The translations under genes and the position numbers were made by a program. A DNA stretch of 64,000 nt from contig NW_026732995.1 in the NCBI RefSeq assembly GCF_028476545.1, forward strand, positions 507,001 through 571,000. The letters run 5' to 3'. The stretch is from Physella acuta (taxonomy: Eukaryota > Mollusca > Gastropoda > Physidae). The notes under the pieces were generated by a model. The model searched no databases and was not told the origin of the DNA. It worked only from the letters and a program-made list of their open reading frames with translations. Below are positions 29,201 through 43,200 of this stretch, piece after piece (position 1 is the stretch's first letter; each line of letters opens with the position of its first letter).

Positions 29201-32200
29201 CAGCGGATTGTGTAACTGCCGGATATGACAGGCAGTAGTAAATCCTACAGACAGCAAACAACGACTGAGCTATTTCTTTCGGTGTCACTGACAGTTTTAC
29301 AACCTGAAAGAGTTTGGTTAGATCGATAGCTTACCCCCCCCCCCTCCTTAACACTTCCTCCCCCTCCATGTTCTTATAACTTCTCCACCTTCTCCGCTTA
29401 GTGTCAGTATAGCAGCGGCTAGCGTGTCAAGTTACAGACAGGCTTTTCTTCCTTAGGGCTCACACAATACATCAGACATATTAGCCGGCTGGTTTGTTGT
29501 GTTTGTCGTTTCTTTGTAAGCAAAAATACTTGCATAATTACCCTATCAACTGATCCCCCCCACCTTCCACACATTCCCCAGACACACACACACACAGACA
29601 CACAGACAGACAGACACAAGAAGAAGCAGGAAGAAGCAAACGTTACCTTCTTTTCTTGGCCAGCAAGGATGCAGGTGAGATATTGTCCGGGACGTATTGA
29701 AAGACATCGGCTGGACCGGTCAGAGACAGACCTGGGCAGGTAGACAGTTAGGCAATTAGTCAGTATAGGACAGGTGGGCAGACAGTCAGACAATTAGTCA
29801 GGCTTGGATAGGTGGGCAGACAATTAGCATAGGACAGGTGGGCAGACAATTAGTCAAAAAATTAGCATAGGACAGGTGGGCAGACAGTTAGTCTGTGCCA
29901 CCAAACACCTGGATTGACATGTCAGTGCCACCAAACACCTGGATTGGCTGACATGTCAGTGCCACCAAACACCTGGACTGACATGTCAGTGGCACCAAAC
30001 ACCTGGACTGACATGTCAGTGCCACCAAACACCTGGACTGACATGTCAGTGCCACCAAGCGACATCACCTGTTTTGACAGCACGTGTCAGGTGGCAGGCG
30101 ATGCTGAACTCGTCTGGACCCAGCTTCCCGTCACGGTTGAGATCCGACAGGTCCCAGATGTGAACCAGACACTCTGCCGTCAGCTGACTTGACGCCAACA
30201 CATCCGCCGCCGTCTGCCCTGAAACAGATCATTTTTTGGATGGTTTCAACATCCAGCAGTTCAATCAAGGGGAGGTAACACAATGCTCTAAGTAATTTTA
30301 TTTTTTTCATGGTTATTTCCCCTGCCGTTATAAACCTAGTTAACAAATCTAATTTTAACCGTCGAAAAGCTCTGGAGTTACTTAGCCTTGCTAAGTTTTA
30401 AAAGGATGATTAATTAGAAATGACGTCATATGTTAATTAGACAGCATAAGGTCTTTAAAGAAGGTGTGTCACTTGAGTTATATGTAGGGATACTTATGAC
30501 GAGATAAGCTTCTATTACAATAAAACATTTTTTTTTTTGCTGTGCCGACCGACGAGATCACGTGATAAAACTTTTTTTCTTTTAATCTTTAGGGTCGGGG
30601 AACGAAACCTTGAAAGAAAAACATTTTCTGCACAAGGACTTAAAATTTATGGATACCTCTGCACTGCACAAGTGTGTTTGCATTTGCAGAATGCAATGTT
30701 TTTTTGTTGTTGTTGTTGCAAATTTGAGGTACAAGTTAAACGACTCACCTGAAATAACACCTGTCACTCACCTGATACAACACCTGCCACTCACCTGATA
30801 TAACACCTGCCACTCACCTGACATAACACCTGCCACTCACCTGATATAACACCTGCCACTCACCTGAAATAACACCTGCCACTCACCTGATACAACACCT
30901 GCCGCTCACCTGATACAACACCTGCCACTCACCTGAAATAACACCTGTCACTCACCTGATATAACACCTGCCACTCACCTGATATAACACTTGCCACTCA
31001 GCTGAAATAACACCTGCCACTCACCTGATATAACACCTGCCACTCACCTGACATAACACCTGCCATTCACCTGATATAACACCTGCCACTCCCCTGATAT
31101 AACACCTGCCACTCACCTGATACAACACCTGCCACTCACCTGATACAACACCTGCCACTCACCTGATATAACACCTGCCACTCACCTGATATAACACCTG
31201 CCACTCACCTGATATAACACCTGCCACTCACCTGATATAACACCTGCCACTCACCTGATATAACACCTGACTTGTCTCTATCCAAGGACTGAAAGACACG
31301 ATGGTAGGCAAGTTTTTCCGCCTGGCTCATGGCTGGTAGAGGGACGGGCGGGGTTTTGGGTGGGGTCAATGACCTGGGCAGGGTTTTGGGCAGCGTCAGA
31401 CCCTGCTTGGCGCCCCGCGTGAGGTGCATGACGAGGGCGAACTCGTGCACGTTCAGGACGTTGTCATTGCTCACGTCTGCCAGGTTCCTGCAAGGTCAAG
31501 GTCAATCGGGTCATGATCACAGACACGAACAACTCACAACAAATAAACGAGAGACAACCCAACTCAACACATTATAAAGGTACTGTCTTGCTGTCTTACA
31601 ACAGATGAAAACACCTGTGTGGCTGTCCTACTTTATATTAAAACACCTGTGTGACTGTCCTACAACATATTAAAACACCTGTGTAGCTGTCCTAAAACAG
31701 ATTAAAACACCTGTGTGACTGTCCTAAAACAGATGAAAACACCTGTGTGGCTGTCCTACTTTATATTAAAACACCTGTGTGACTGTCCTACAACATATTA
31801 AAACACCTGTGTAGCTGTCCTAAAACATATTAAAACACCTGTGTGACTGTCCTAAAACAGATGAAAACACCTGTGTGGCTGTCCTACTTGATATTAAAAC
31901 ACCTGTGTGACTGTCCTACTTTATATTAAAACACCTGTGTGACTGTCCTACAACATATTAAAACACCTGTGTAGCTGTCCTAAAACATATTAAAACACCT
32001 GTGTGACTGTCCTAAAACAGATGAAAACACCTGTGTGGCTGTCCTACTTGATATTAAAACACCTGTGTGACTGTCCTACTTTATATTAAAACACCTGTGT
32101 GGCTGTCCTACTTGATATTAAAACACCTGTGTGACTGTCTTACAACAGACAAAAACACCTGTGTGACTGTCCTACAACAGACGAAAACACCTGTGTGGCT

Positions 32201-35200
32201 GTCCTAAAACAGACGAAAACACCTGTGTGGCTGTCCTAAAACAGACGAAAACACCTGTGTGGCTGTCCTAAAACAGATTAAAACACCTGTGTGACTGTCC
32301 TACTTGATATTAAAACACCTGTGTGACTGTCTTACAACAGACGAAAACACCTGTGTGGCTGTCCTAAAACAGATTAAAACACCTGTGTGACTGTCCTACT
32401 TGATATTAAAACACCTGTGTGACTGTCCTACTTTATATTAAAACACCTGTGTGACTGTCCTACTTGATATTAAAACACCTGTGTGACTGTCCTACAACAG
32501 ACGAAAACACCTGTGTGACTGTCTTACAACAGACGAAAACACCTGTGTGGCTGTCCTAAAACAGATTAAAACACCTGTGTGACTGTCCTACTTGATATTA
32601 AAACACCTGTGTGACTGTCCTACTTTATATTAAAACACCTGTGTGACTGTCCTACTTGATATTAAAACACCTGTGTGACTGTCCTACTTTATATTAAAAC
32701 ACCTGTGTGACTGTCCTACTTGATATTAAAACACCTGTGTGGCTGTCCTAAAACAGATTAAAACACCTGTGTGACTGTCTTACAACAGACGAAAACACCT
32801 GTGTGGCTGTCCTAAAACAGATTAAAACACCTGTGTGACTGTCTTACAACAGATTAAAACACCTGTGTGACTGTCCTAAAACAGATTAAAACACCTGTGT
32901 GACTGTCCTACTTGATATTAAAACACCTGTGTGACTGTCCTACAACAGATTAAAACACCTGTGTGACTGTCCTACTTTATATTAAAACACCTGTGTGACT
33001 GTCCTACTTGATATTAAAACACCTGTGTGGCTGTCTTACAACAGACGAAAACACATTGTGTGGCTGTCTTACAACAGACGAAAACACCTGTGTGACTTTC
33101 TTACAACAGACGAAAACACCTGTGTGACTGTCTTACAACAGACGAAAACACCTGTGTGACTTTCTTACAACAGATGAAAACACCTGTGTGACTGTCCTAC
33201 TTGATATTAAAACACCTGTGTGGCTGTCTTACAACAGACGAAAACACCTGTGCGGCTGTCTTACAAAAGACGAAAACACATTGTGTGAGACAGGTTATAA
33301 AATGCCAACAATGCCCCTTGTGTTACCGGTGCATTAAGATGAGTTTGAGATTACAGGCAGGTATTCTTTCATACAGGTTGTCGCCCTGTGTGTATTGGTT
33401 GTCGCCCCTGAAAAAGTGATATTCGCCCTTTGACCAGTTAACAACACACAATTCATTTGTTTGAATATTTTGTGTCCTCTTGTAGAAAAAAAATTGTTTA
33501 GCAATAAAAAATGTAACCGAGTTTTTTGGTGTTGATTCTGAGTTGGGTCATCCATTTAATGACTTGGCTCTCCACATGTTTTTGCCACATGTGTAGATAT
33601 GCTAAATCACACATCTCACACCGTCCCTTCACCCCTCCCATCATATAGCCTTATCTTTTTATCACACTTCCTTCTATAATCCACATTTTTCCGTGGCACA
33701 GTACAAATTTGGCAGACGACACAATCTGTATTGTTCCGTTTCAAAAAGATAAACCATTTTTTATTGTTAACTAGCAGTTGTCAGACAGGCCTCAACAAAC
33801 AAGGGAAGTCACTCCAAAATTGTTCTCGAAGCTTCCTTTGACAGCTTTTTATGATCCAGATGTTTGCGGTCCTAACACGGCCCTAACAACAACACGGTGA
33901 CGTCATCAGCTGGACAGGCCTTCCTCAAACATCAGCCCGTCAAAATAAATCGTTGGCAATTTTCCTGGTATTGTGATAATAGCAGGCAATTTCTGCTGGT
34001 ATTGTGATAATAGCAGACAATTTCTGCTGGTATTGTGAAAATAGCAGGCAATTTCTTCTGGTATTGTGATAATAGCAGGCAATTTCTCCTGGTATTGTGA
34101 TAATAGCAGGCAATTTCTTCTGGTATTGTGATAATAGCAGGCAATTTCTCCTGGTATTGTGATAATAGCCAGGCAATTTCTCCTGGTATTGTGATAATAG
34201 CAGGCAATTTCTCCTGGTATTGTGATAATAGCAGGCAATTTCTCCTGGTATTGTGATAATAGCAGGCAATTTCTCCTGGTATTGTGATAATAGCCAGGCA
34301 ATTTCTCCTGGTATTGTGATAATAGCAGGCAATTTCTGCTGGTATTGTGATAATAGCAGGCAATTTCTCCTGGTATTGTGATAATAGCAGGCAATTTCTC
34401 CTGGTATTGTGATAATAGCTGGCAATTTCTCCTGGTATTGTGATAATAGCAGGCAATTTCTCCTGGTATTGTGATAATAGCAGGCAATTTCTGCTGGTAT
34501 TGTGATAATAGCAGGCAATTTCTCCTGGTATTGTGATAATAGCAGGCAATATCTGCTGGTATTGTGATAATAGCAGGCAATTTCTCCTGGTATTGTGATA
34601 ATAGCCAGGCAATTTCTCCTGGTATTGTGATAATAGCAGGCGATTTCTCCTGGTATTGTGATAATAGCCAGGCAATTTCTCCTGGTATTGTGATAATAGC
34701 AGGCAATATCTGCTGGTATTGTGATAATAGCAGGCAATTTCTGCTGGTATTGTGATAATAGCCAGGCAATTTCTCCTGGTATTGTGATAATAGCAGGCAA
34801 TTTCTCCTGGTATTGGGATAATAGCAGGCAATTTCTTCTGGTAGTGTGATAATAGCAGGCAATTTCTCCTGGTATTGTGATAATAGCAGGCAATTTCTGC
34901 TGGTATTGTGATAATAGCTGGCAATTTCTGCTGGTATTGTGATAATAGCAGGCAATTTCTCCTGGTATTGTGATAATAGCAGGCAATTTCTCCTGGTATT
35001 GTGATAATAGCCAGGCAATTTCTTCTGGTATTGTGATAATAGCAGGCAATTTCTGCTGGTATTGTGAAAATAGCAGGCAATTTCTGCTGGTATTGTGATA
35101 ATAGCCAGGCAATTTCTCCTGGTATTGTGATAATAGCAGGCAATTTCTCCTGGTATTGTGATAATAGCAGGCAATTTCTGCTGGTATTGTGATAATAGCC

Positions 35201-38200
35201 AGGCAATTTCTCCTGGTATTGTGATAATAGCCAGGCAATTTCTGCTGGTATTGTGATAATAGCCAGGCAATTTCTGCTGGTATTGTGATAATAGCCAGGC
35301 AATTTCTCCTGGTATTGTGATAATAGCAGGCAATTTCTGCTGGTATTGTGATAATAGCCAGGCAATTTCTCCTGGTATTGTGATAATAGCAGGCAATATC
35401 TGCTGGTATTGTGATAATAGCAGGCAATTTCTGCTGGTATTGTGATAATAGCAGGCAATTTCTTCTGGTATTGTGATAATAGCAGGCAATTTCTTCTGGT
35501 AGTGTGATAATAGCAGGCAATTTCTCCTGGTATTGGGATAATAGCAGGCAATTTCTCCTGGTATTGTGATAATAGCAGGCAATTTCTCCTGGTATTGTGA
35601 TAATAGCCAGGCAATTTCTCCTGGTATTGTGATAATAGCAGGCAATTTCTCCTGGTATTGTGATAATAGCAGGCAATTTCTGCTGGTATTGTGATAATAG
35701 CCAGGCAATTTCTCCTGGTATTGTGATAATAGCCAGGCAATTTCTCCTGGTATTGTGATAATAGCAGGCAATTTCTCCTGGTATTGTGATAATAGCCAGG
35801 CAATTTCTCCTGGTATTGTGATAATAACAGGCAATTTCTCCTGGTATTGTGATAATAGCAGGCAATTTCTGCTGGTATTGTGATAATAGCAGGCAATTTC
35901 TGCTGGTATTGTGATAATAGCAGGCAATTTCTGCTGGTATTGTGATAATAGCTGGCAATTTCTCCTGGTATTGTGATAATAGCCAGGCAATTTCTCCTGG
36001 TATTGTGATAATAGCAGGCAATTTCTCCTGGTATTGTGATAATAGCCAGGCAATTTCTCCTAGTATTGTGATAATAGCAGGCAATTTCTCCTGGTATTGT
36101 GATAATAGCAGGCAATTTCTCCTGGTATTGTGATAATAGCCAGGCAATTTCTCCTAGTATTGTGATAATAGCAGGCAATTTCTCCTGGTATTGTGATAAT
36201 AGCCAGGCAATTTCTCCTGGTATTGTGATAATAACAGGCAATTTCTCCTGGTATTGGGATAATAGCAGGCAATTTCTCCTGGTATTGTGATAATAGCAGG
36301 CAATTTCTCCTGGTATTGTGATAATAACAGGCAATTTCTCCTGGTATTGGGATAATAGCAGGCAATTTCTCCTGGTATTGTGATAATAGCAGGCAATGTC
36401 TCCTGGTATTGTGATAATAGCAGGCAATTTCTCCTGGTATTGGGATAATAGCAGGCAATTTCTCCTGGTATTGGGATAATAGCAGGCAATTTCTCCTGGT
36501 ATTGTGATAATAGCAGGCAATTTCTCCTGGTATTGGGATAATAGCAGGCAATTTCTCCTGGTATTGGGATAATAACAGTTCATTTTGCTGGGCAACAAGC
36601 AGTAGTGACTTTTTGCATCTGTTGGTTGTAGGTCGTAGTTGGTTGTAGCTGTTGGTAGCTGCTTGTGGCTAGTGCTAGCTGGTGGTAGAAGGTGGTAGCT
36701 GGTTGTAGCTGTTGGTAGCTGCTTGTGGCTAGTGCTAGCTGGTGGTAGCTGGTGGTAGCTGGGGGTAGCTGTTGGTAGCTGCTTGTGGCTAGTGCTAGCT
36801 GGTGGTAGCTTGTTGCAGGTCAATTAAACCTAACCTTGCTGCTGTATTTATATTTTCCAATTGTTGGCTAGAGGTGAACTAAACACCATTGTTTGTCACA
36901 CGTTTATCTGGCTAGGCGTTGATTTAAAATCTGGCCATAATTCAACACCATGGCCCTTTGTATGGGTACTGTTTGCGTTTAGTGAGCAGAGGATAGAAAA
37001 TTCACGCACAAAAATTGTATTACAATATTATTTTTTATTTGGTATTTTTACTCGAAGATCATCAAAGTCATTAATAATTAAAGCACGACGTTGACAGGGC
37101 ATATTTTGACAAAAACAACTTTTGATTGTAGGTTTGATTAATTAAAAAAATAATTATTGAGCTTAATTGTGTTATTGGCTCGTGAGATATCGTGGCTTAA
37201 GTTATTTAATCTCAGCTTTGTACGGATATTTTTTAGTTAGGTTCACAGTACGTTGTTGGCAGATCATGGTTCTTTGATCACGTGATACAAGGGGTCTACA
37301 GCAACACGGGGTGGGTTGTCTAACCCAACCACGGGGTGGGTTGTCTAACCCAACCACGGGGTGGGTTGTCTAACTAATTCGATTCTCCACCCACTGGTCC
37401 AGTAGTTGGTGTAAGACGTCACGCTGACGTCACAGTGTCCGCCATGTTGACAGTGACAGCCCTACAACAGAGACCTGTCAGTCCACTTGACACCAAACAT
37501 CGGCCGGGGTCAAGTTTAGCGTGTCGAGTCTTTTGTCCCTAATCACGACTTTCTTGTCACCCCTCCACCATCCCCCTCCCCCCTCCATATCCCCGCGTTA
37601 ATCAGGATTGTTGGCATAGACCGGTTAAATTTGCCGACACGGCTAACGTGCCGGTTGTATTTTGTTGTCCAGTCTATCGGCATGTAGCAGAGAAGAATTA
37701 TAAGACAATTTGAACAAAACGTGTTTGTATTGGTAGTTAATAGTTAATTTCTGTTAAATGTCGAGTGTCCAAAATTATTTTCAAATTTCTACGATCTTTT
37801 CCCGCATATTCCCTAATCGTGAGAACTTAATGGGATTTAGACAGACTTATTACTTGTTAAATACTCAATAACAACTAACTAGTTTAGAAGAGTTCCGATT
37901 GAATGGTAGGGTGGGTTATTCGGGTACCCATTAGGGCAGGATGGGTTAGTCGGGTACCCATTAGGGCTGAGTGGACTAGTCGGTTACCCATTAGGGCTGG
38001 GAGGGTTAGTCGGGTACCCATTAGGGCAAGGTGGGTTAGTCGGGTACCCATTAGGGCAGGGTGGGTTAGTCGGGTACCCATTAGGGCTGGGTGGGTTAGT
38101 CGGGTACCCATTAGAGCTGGGTGGACTAGTCGGGTACCCATGTGGGTTGGGTGGACTAGTCGGGTACCCATTAGGGCAGGGTGGGTTAGTTGGGTACCCA

Positions 38201-40228
38201 TTAGGGCTGGGTGGACTAGTCGGGTACCCATTAGGGCTGGGTGGACTAGTCGGGTACCCATTAGAGCTGGGTGGACTAGTCGGGTACCCATTCGGGCAGG
38301 GTGGACTAGTTGGGTACCAATTAGGGCTCGGTTGGTCAGTCGGGTAACCATTAGGGCTGGATGGACTAGTTGGGTACCTATTAGGGCTGGGTGGACTAGT
38401 CGGGTAACCATTAGGGCTGGGTGGACTAGTCGGGTACCCATTAGGGCTGGGTGGACTAGTCGGGTACCCATGTGGGCTGGGTGGATTAGTCGGGTACCCA
38501 TTAGGGCTGGGTGGGTTAGTCGGGTACCCATTAGAGCTGGGTGGACTAGTCGGGTACCCATGTGGGTTGGGTGGACTAGTCGGGTACCCATTAGGGCTGG
38601 GTGGATTAGTCGGGTACCCATTAGGGCTGGATGGACTAGTCGGGTACCCATTAGGGCTGAGTTGGTCAGTCGGGTACAACCGTGAGACGTACCAGGCCGC
38701 CACTAGCCAACAGCACGTCATGTAACTGCCAGCTACCTGAGTGGCCATTGTCCAGGTTCAAGAAACCGGATGTCACATGACCCGTGGCTCACAATACTCC
38801 TGTGTGCGTCACGTTTTGTTATTCGTTTTATAAAAGCGATCTCAGGACACCCGTTATTTGTGGGGTGGAGTGGGGGGGGGGGCGTCAAATTACCGTGGGA
38901 CAGGAAGGAGTCGCCAGTTACCCCAGCACCTACCCGCCCCACACACAATATAAACTAACTGGACCCCCCCCCCCAAACAAAAACACCAGGACGGTGTCCC
39001 CACGCTGCCCGTTGAACATGAGGGTTGGGTGTTAATCGGGACAGGAAATAGAAATGTTCTATCAAACACGTGATCTAGGGTTGACGTGACGTAAAATGTT
39101 TGTCCCCCCCCCCCCCTGGAAAAAATAACATCCTACAGGAAATATAATGCTTAGTTTTAGCAAATGATTGGTCAATTCTGATACACATCAACACCGATAT
39201 TTCTGTCATAACCCCCCCCCCCCCCCCCCCATTTACATCCCCATCCTCAATGTAAAAACCAGTCAAGACAGCGCTAAATTACAAAATGAGGAAGGTTGAG
39301 AGTGAGGTTGAGAGGAGATGATGTGTGTGTGGGGTGGGGGGGTGTTAATCGCTGCATGTAGAGCCGTTTCCTTGTATGGTTACAGAGTTTAGGTAGTTGG
39401 AAACTAATGCAAACCCAATTTGATAACATGCAAGGTGTTTGTTCCCGCCCCCCCCCCCCCATTATTTACTTTGTCCCCCCCCCCTCCCTGTTGCCGGGCT
39501 GGCTTCTACTTTCACTTTGATTGGCGTGGGCGTGGTTTTATTTCTTCTCAATTCCCACCCACCCCCTTTCAAACACACAATCACACACGTACAGCTGGCG
39601 CCACAACACACACACACGAACCACAGACACACATAACAACCTCATCTAGTGCTGAAGGCGACTTGCTCGTATAATGAAGGTTTGATTTGTCCCCCCCCCC
39701 CCTCAAACACACAATCACACACGTACAGCTGGCGCCCCAATACACATACACACACCCCCCACACAGACACACATAACAACCTCATCCAATTCTGAAGGCG
39801 ACGTGCTCGTATAATGAAGGTTTGATTTGTCCCTAAAGTGACATTGACCTTTGATCTGACCCCACACTGACCAAGATGAAACGGTCAGGAGATTTTTCTT
39901 AAGCCACAGACAACAGCTCAAATACTGGACCACGTGACGTCACCAGCTGGTCTGCGCCTCACACATTGTTGCCATGGGTTACGCCGCGACAGTGTCCAGA
40001 TTTTATACCTGAGTTTTTTTTTAATTCAATCAAATTAAAAGCATATTAAAAATATATTACCAGATTTGGCTGAGGACAGTCAAAGATAATCCAGATTTGA
40101 GAAAAAAGTCTCGGATTCCTTCCCCTGTGGATGGATGAAATAGAAACAATGGATGAAATAGAAACAATGGATGAAATAGGAACAATGGATGAAATAGAAA
40201 CAATGGATGATCTGTTGTGTTCACAGTG

Positions 40229-40274
<46 letters not shown>

Positions 40275-43200
40275 CTGCTCCTCACCCTCTCTATTGCACA
40301 TTCATTCTCTTTTCCCTTCCCTTCCCATCCCTCACCCCACCCCCACATAGCTCTGTCTCTGTGAAAGAAACTTTCTACCATATTATGTCCGGCAACAAAA
40401 GCTAACCATTGAAATAACTGAAATCTGATAGTTTGCTGTTGTATAAACTTGCACTAAGATAATCGTGAGGTTTACTGTAAATTTTATTGGGTTGGGGTGA
40501 GATTAGGATTATGCTAAGGTTTACTGTAAATTTTATTGGGTTGATGTGAGATATGGATTATACTAAGGTTTACCGTACATTCTATTGTGTTGAGGTGAGA
40601 TTAGGATTATGCTAAGGTTTACTGTAAATTTTATTGTGTTGAGGTGAGATTAGGATTATACTAAGGTTTACTGTAAATTTTATTGGGTTGAGGTGAGATT
40701 AAGATTATGCTAAGGTTTACTGTAAATTTTATTGTGTGGAGGTGAGATTAGGATTATGCTAAGGTTTACTGTAAATTTTATTGGGTTGAGGTGAGATTAG
40801 GATTATGCTAAGGTTTACTGTAAATTTTATTGGGTTGAGATCAGGTTAGGATTATGCTAAGGTTTACCGTAAATTTTATTGGGTTGAGATCAGGTTAGGA
40901 TTATGCTAAGGTTTACTGTAAATTTTATTGTGTTAAGGTGAGATTAGGATTATACTAAGGTTTACTGTAAATTTTACTGGGTTGAGATCAGGTTAGGATT
41001 ATAAAGTTTACTGTAGCATGGAATTAACGTAAGTTGTGTTATCACGTGGGTCGGGGAGATGGTGTGGAAAGTGATGTGGTTGTTTGATGTGGTTGTTTAA
41101 TGTGGTTGTTTGATGTGGTTGTTTAATGTGGTTGTTTAATGTGGTTGTTTAATGTGGTTGTTTAATGTGGTTGTTTAATGTGGTTGTTTAATGTGGTTGT
41201 TTAATGTGGTTGTTTAATGTGGTTGTTTAATGTGGTTGTTTAATGTGGTTGTTTAATGTGGTTGTTTAATGTGGTTGTTTAATGTGGTTGTTTAATGTGG
41301 TTGTTTAATGTGGTTGTTTAATGTGGTTGTTTAATGTAACCGTTAAGTTTTTGGGTCAATGATTAAAGTTATATTGTAGCCAGAAGTAGCCATTAAGTTT
41401 TTGGGTCAATAATTAAAGTTATATTGTAGACAGATGTAGCCATAAGTTTTTGTGTCAATGGTTAAAGTTATATTGTAGCCAGAAGTAGCACGGACTGACC
41501 TAGGATGTAGCCATCGACTGGACCCTGGCTGTAGAATAACAGCTCATACAGAGTTCTCTGCCGCTGGCTCAAGGGCGGCCACACTTCATCTGGGGACACA
41601 AAGAGAAGATTGGAATTACAGAGGTGTACATAGGTGGGGGTGTACATAGGTGGGGGTGTACATAGGTGGGGGTGTACATAGGTGGGGTGTACATAGGTGG
41701 GGGTGTACATAGGTGGGGGTGTACATAGGTGGGGTGTACATGTGTGGGGATGTTAAGTGTACATGGGTGGGGGTGTACATAGGTGGGGGTGTACATAGGT
41801 GGGGTGTACATAGGTGGGGGTGTACATAGGTGGGGTGTACATAGGTGGGGGTGTACATAGGTGGGGTTGTCAGGTGTACATGGGTGGGGGTGTACATGGA
41901 TGAGGTGTACATAGGTGGGGGTGTACATAGGTGGGGTGTACATAGGTGGGGTGTACATAGGTGGGGGTGTACATAGGTGGGATGTACATAGGTGGGGGTG
42001 TACATAGGTGGGGGTGTCAGGTGTACATAGGTGGGGTGTCAGGTGTACATAGGTGGGGTGTACATAGGTGGGGGTGTACATAGGTGGGATGTACATAGGT
42101 GGGGGTGTACATAGGTGGGGGTGTCAGGTGTACATAGGTGGGGTGTCAGGTGTACATAGGTGGGGGTGTACATAGGTGGGGGTGTACATTGGTGGGGGTG
42201 TACTTAGGTGGAGGTGTGAAGTGTACATAGGTGGGGGTGTACATGGGTGGGGGTGTACATGGGTGGGGGATGTACATAGGTGGGGGTGTACATAGGTGGG
42301 GGTGTCAGGTGTACATGGGTGGGGGTGTACATAGGTGGGGGTGTACATAGGTGGGGGTGTACATAGGTGGGGGTGTCAGGTGTACATGGGTGGGGGTGTA
42401 CATAGGTGGGGGTGTACATAGGTGGGGGTGTACATAGGTGGGGGTGTCAGGTGTACATATGTGGGGGTGTCAGAAGTATAAGGGTGGGGCTGTGAGGTGT
42501 ACATGGGTATGTGGGGTGGCAGGTTCACCGACCCAAAAAGATTTTTATTGAGCTAACGAAACAAAGGGCGGGAGGGAGGTGGATGGTCACATTCCACCCT
42601 TCCCTCCAAATTTACAACACAAAAAATTACCAAAAATATCAACACATTTTTATTTTGTTTTACTCTGTAAAATGTACTGTCTACGCGGAGCCCGGATCTT
42701 TCAATGTCCTGTGTCGTTATAATCCGACATGAGTCTTCAAAGATAAATAATTCAATATTTATAATTGTCATCGTTGGTTTTATTGTCGTGCTACCTATGT
42801 TGATACACCACACCGACATGTAAACACCTCCAACCCCACCTATGTTCATACACCACACCGACATGTAAACACCTCCTACCCCACCTATGTTCATACACCA
42901 CACCGACATGTAAACACCTCCAACCCCACCTATGTTCATACACCACACCGACATGTAAACACCTCCAACCCCACCTATGTTCATACACCACACCAACATG
43001 TAAACACCTCCAACCCAGACACCTGTTATCTTACGTGGCGTCAGCACACCCAGGTATGAAGGGGAGAGCATCCTAAGTAAAGTAATAAACATTCAGGGGA
43101 GTTAATATGTGTTTGATAAAGCATGACAGTGGTTACACAGCCGCACTTTTTTGTGGAGGGGGGAGGGGGTGAAGTAGTAATCCCCCTTTTTATAAAAAAA

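Noticed and set aside
33906-36823. Three minus frames of 715-963 codons
   Set aside because: Same 31/32-bp repeat in three frames; unit-length drift moves one peptide period between frames.
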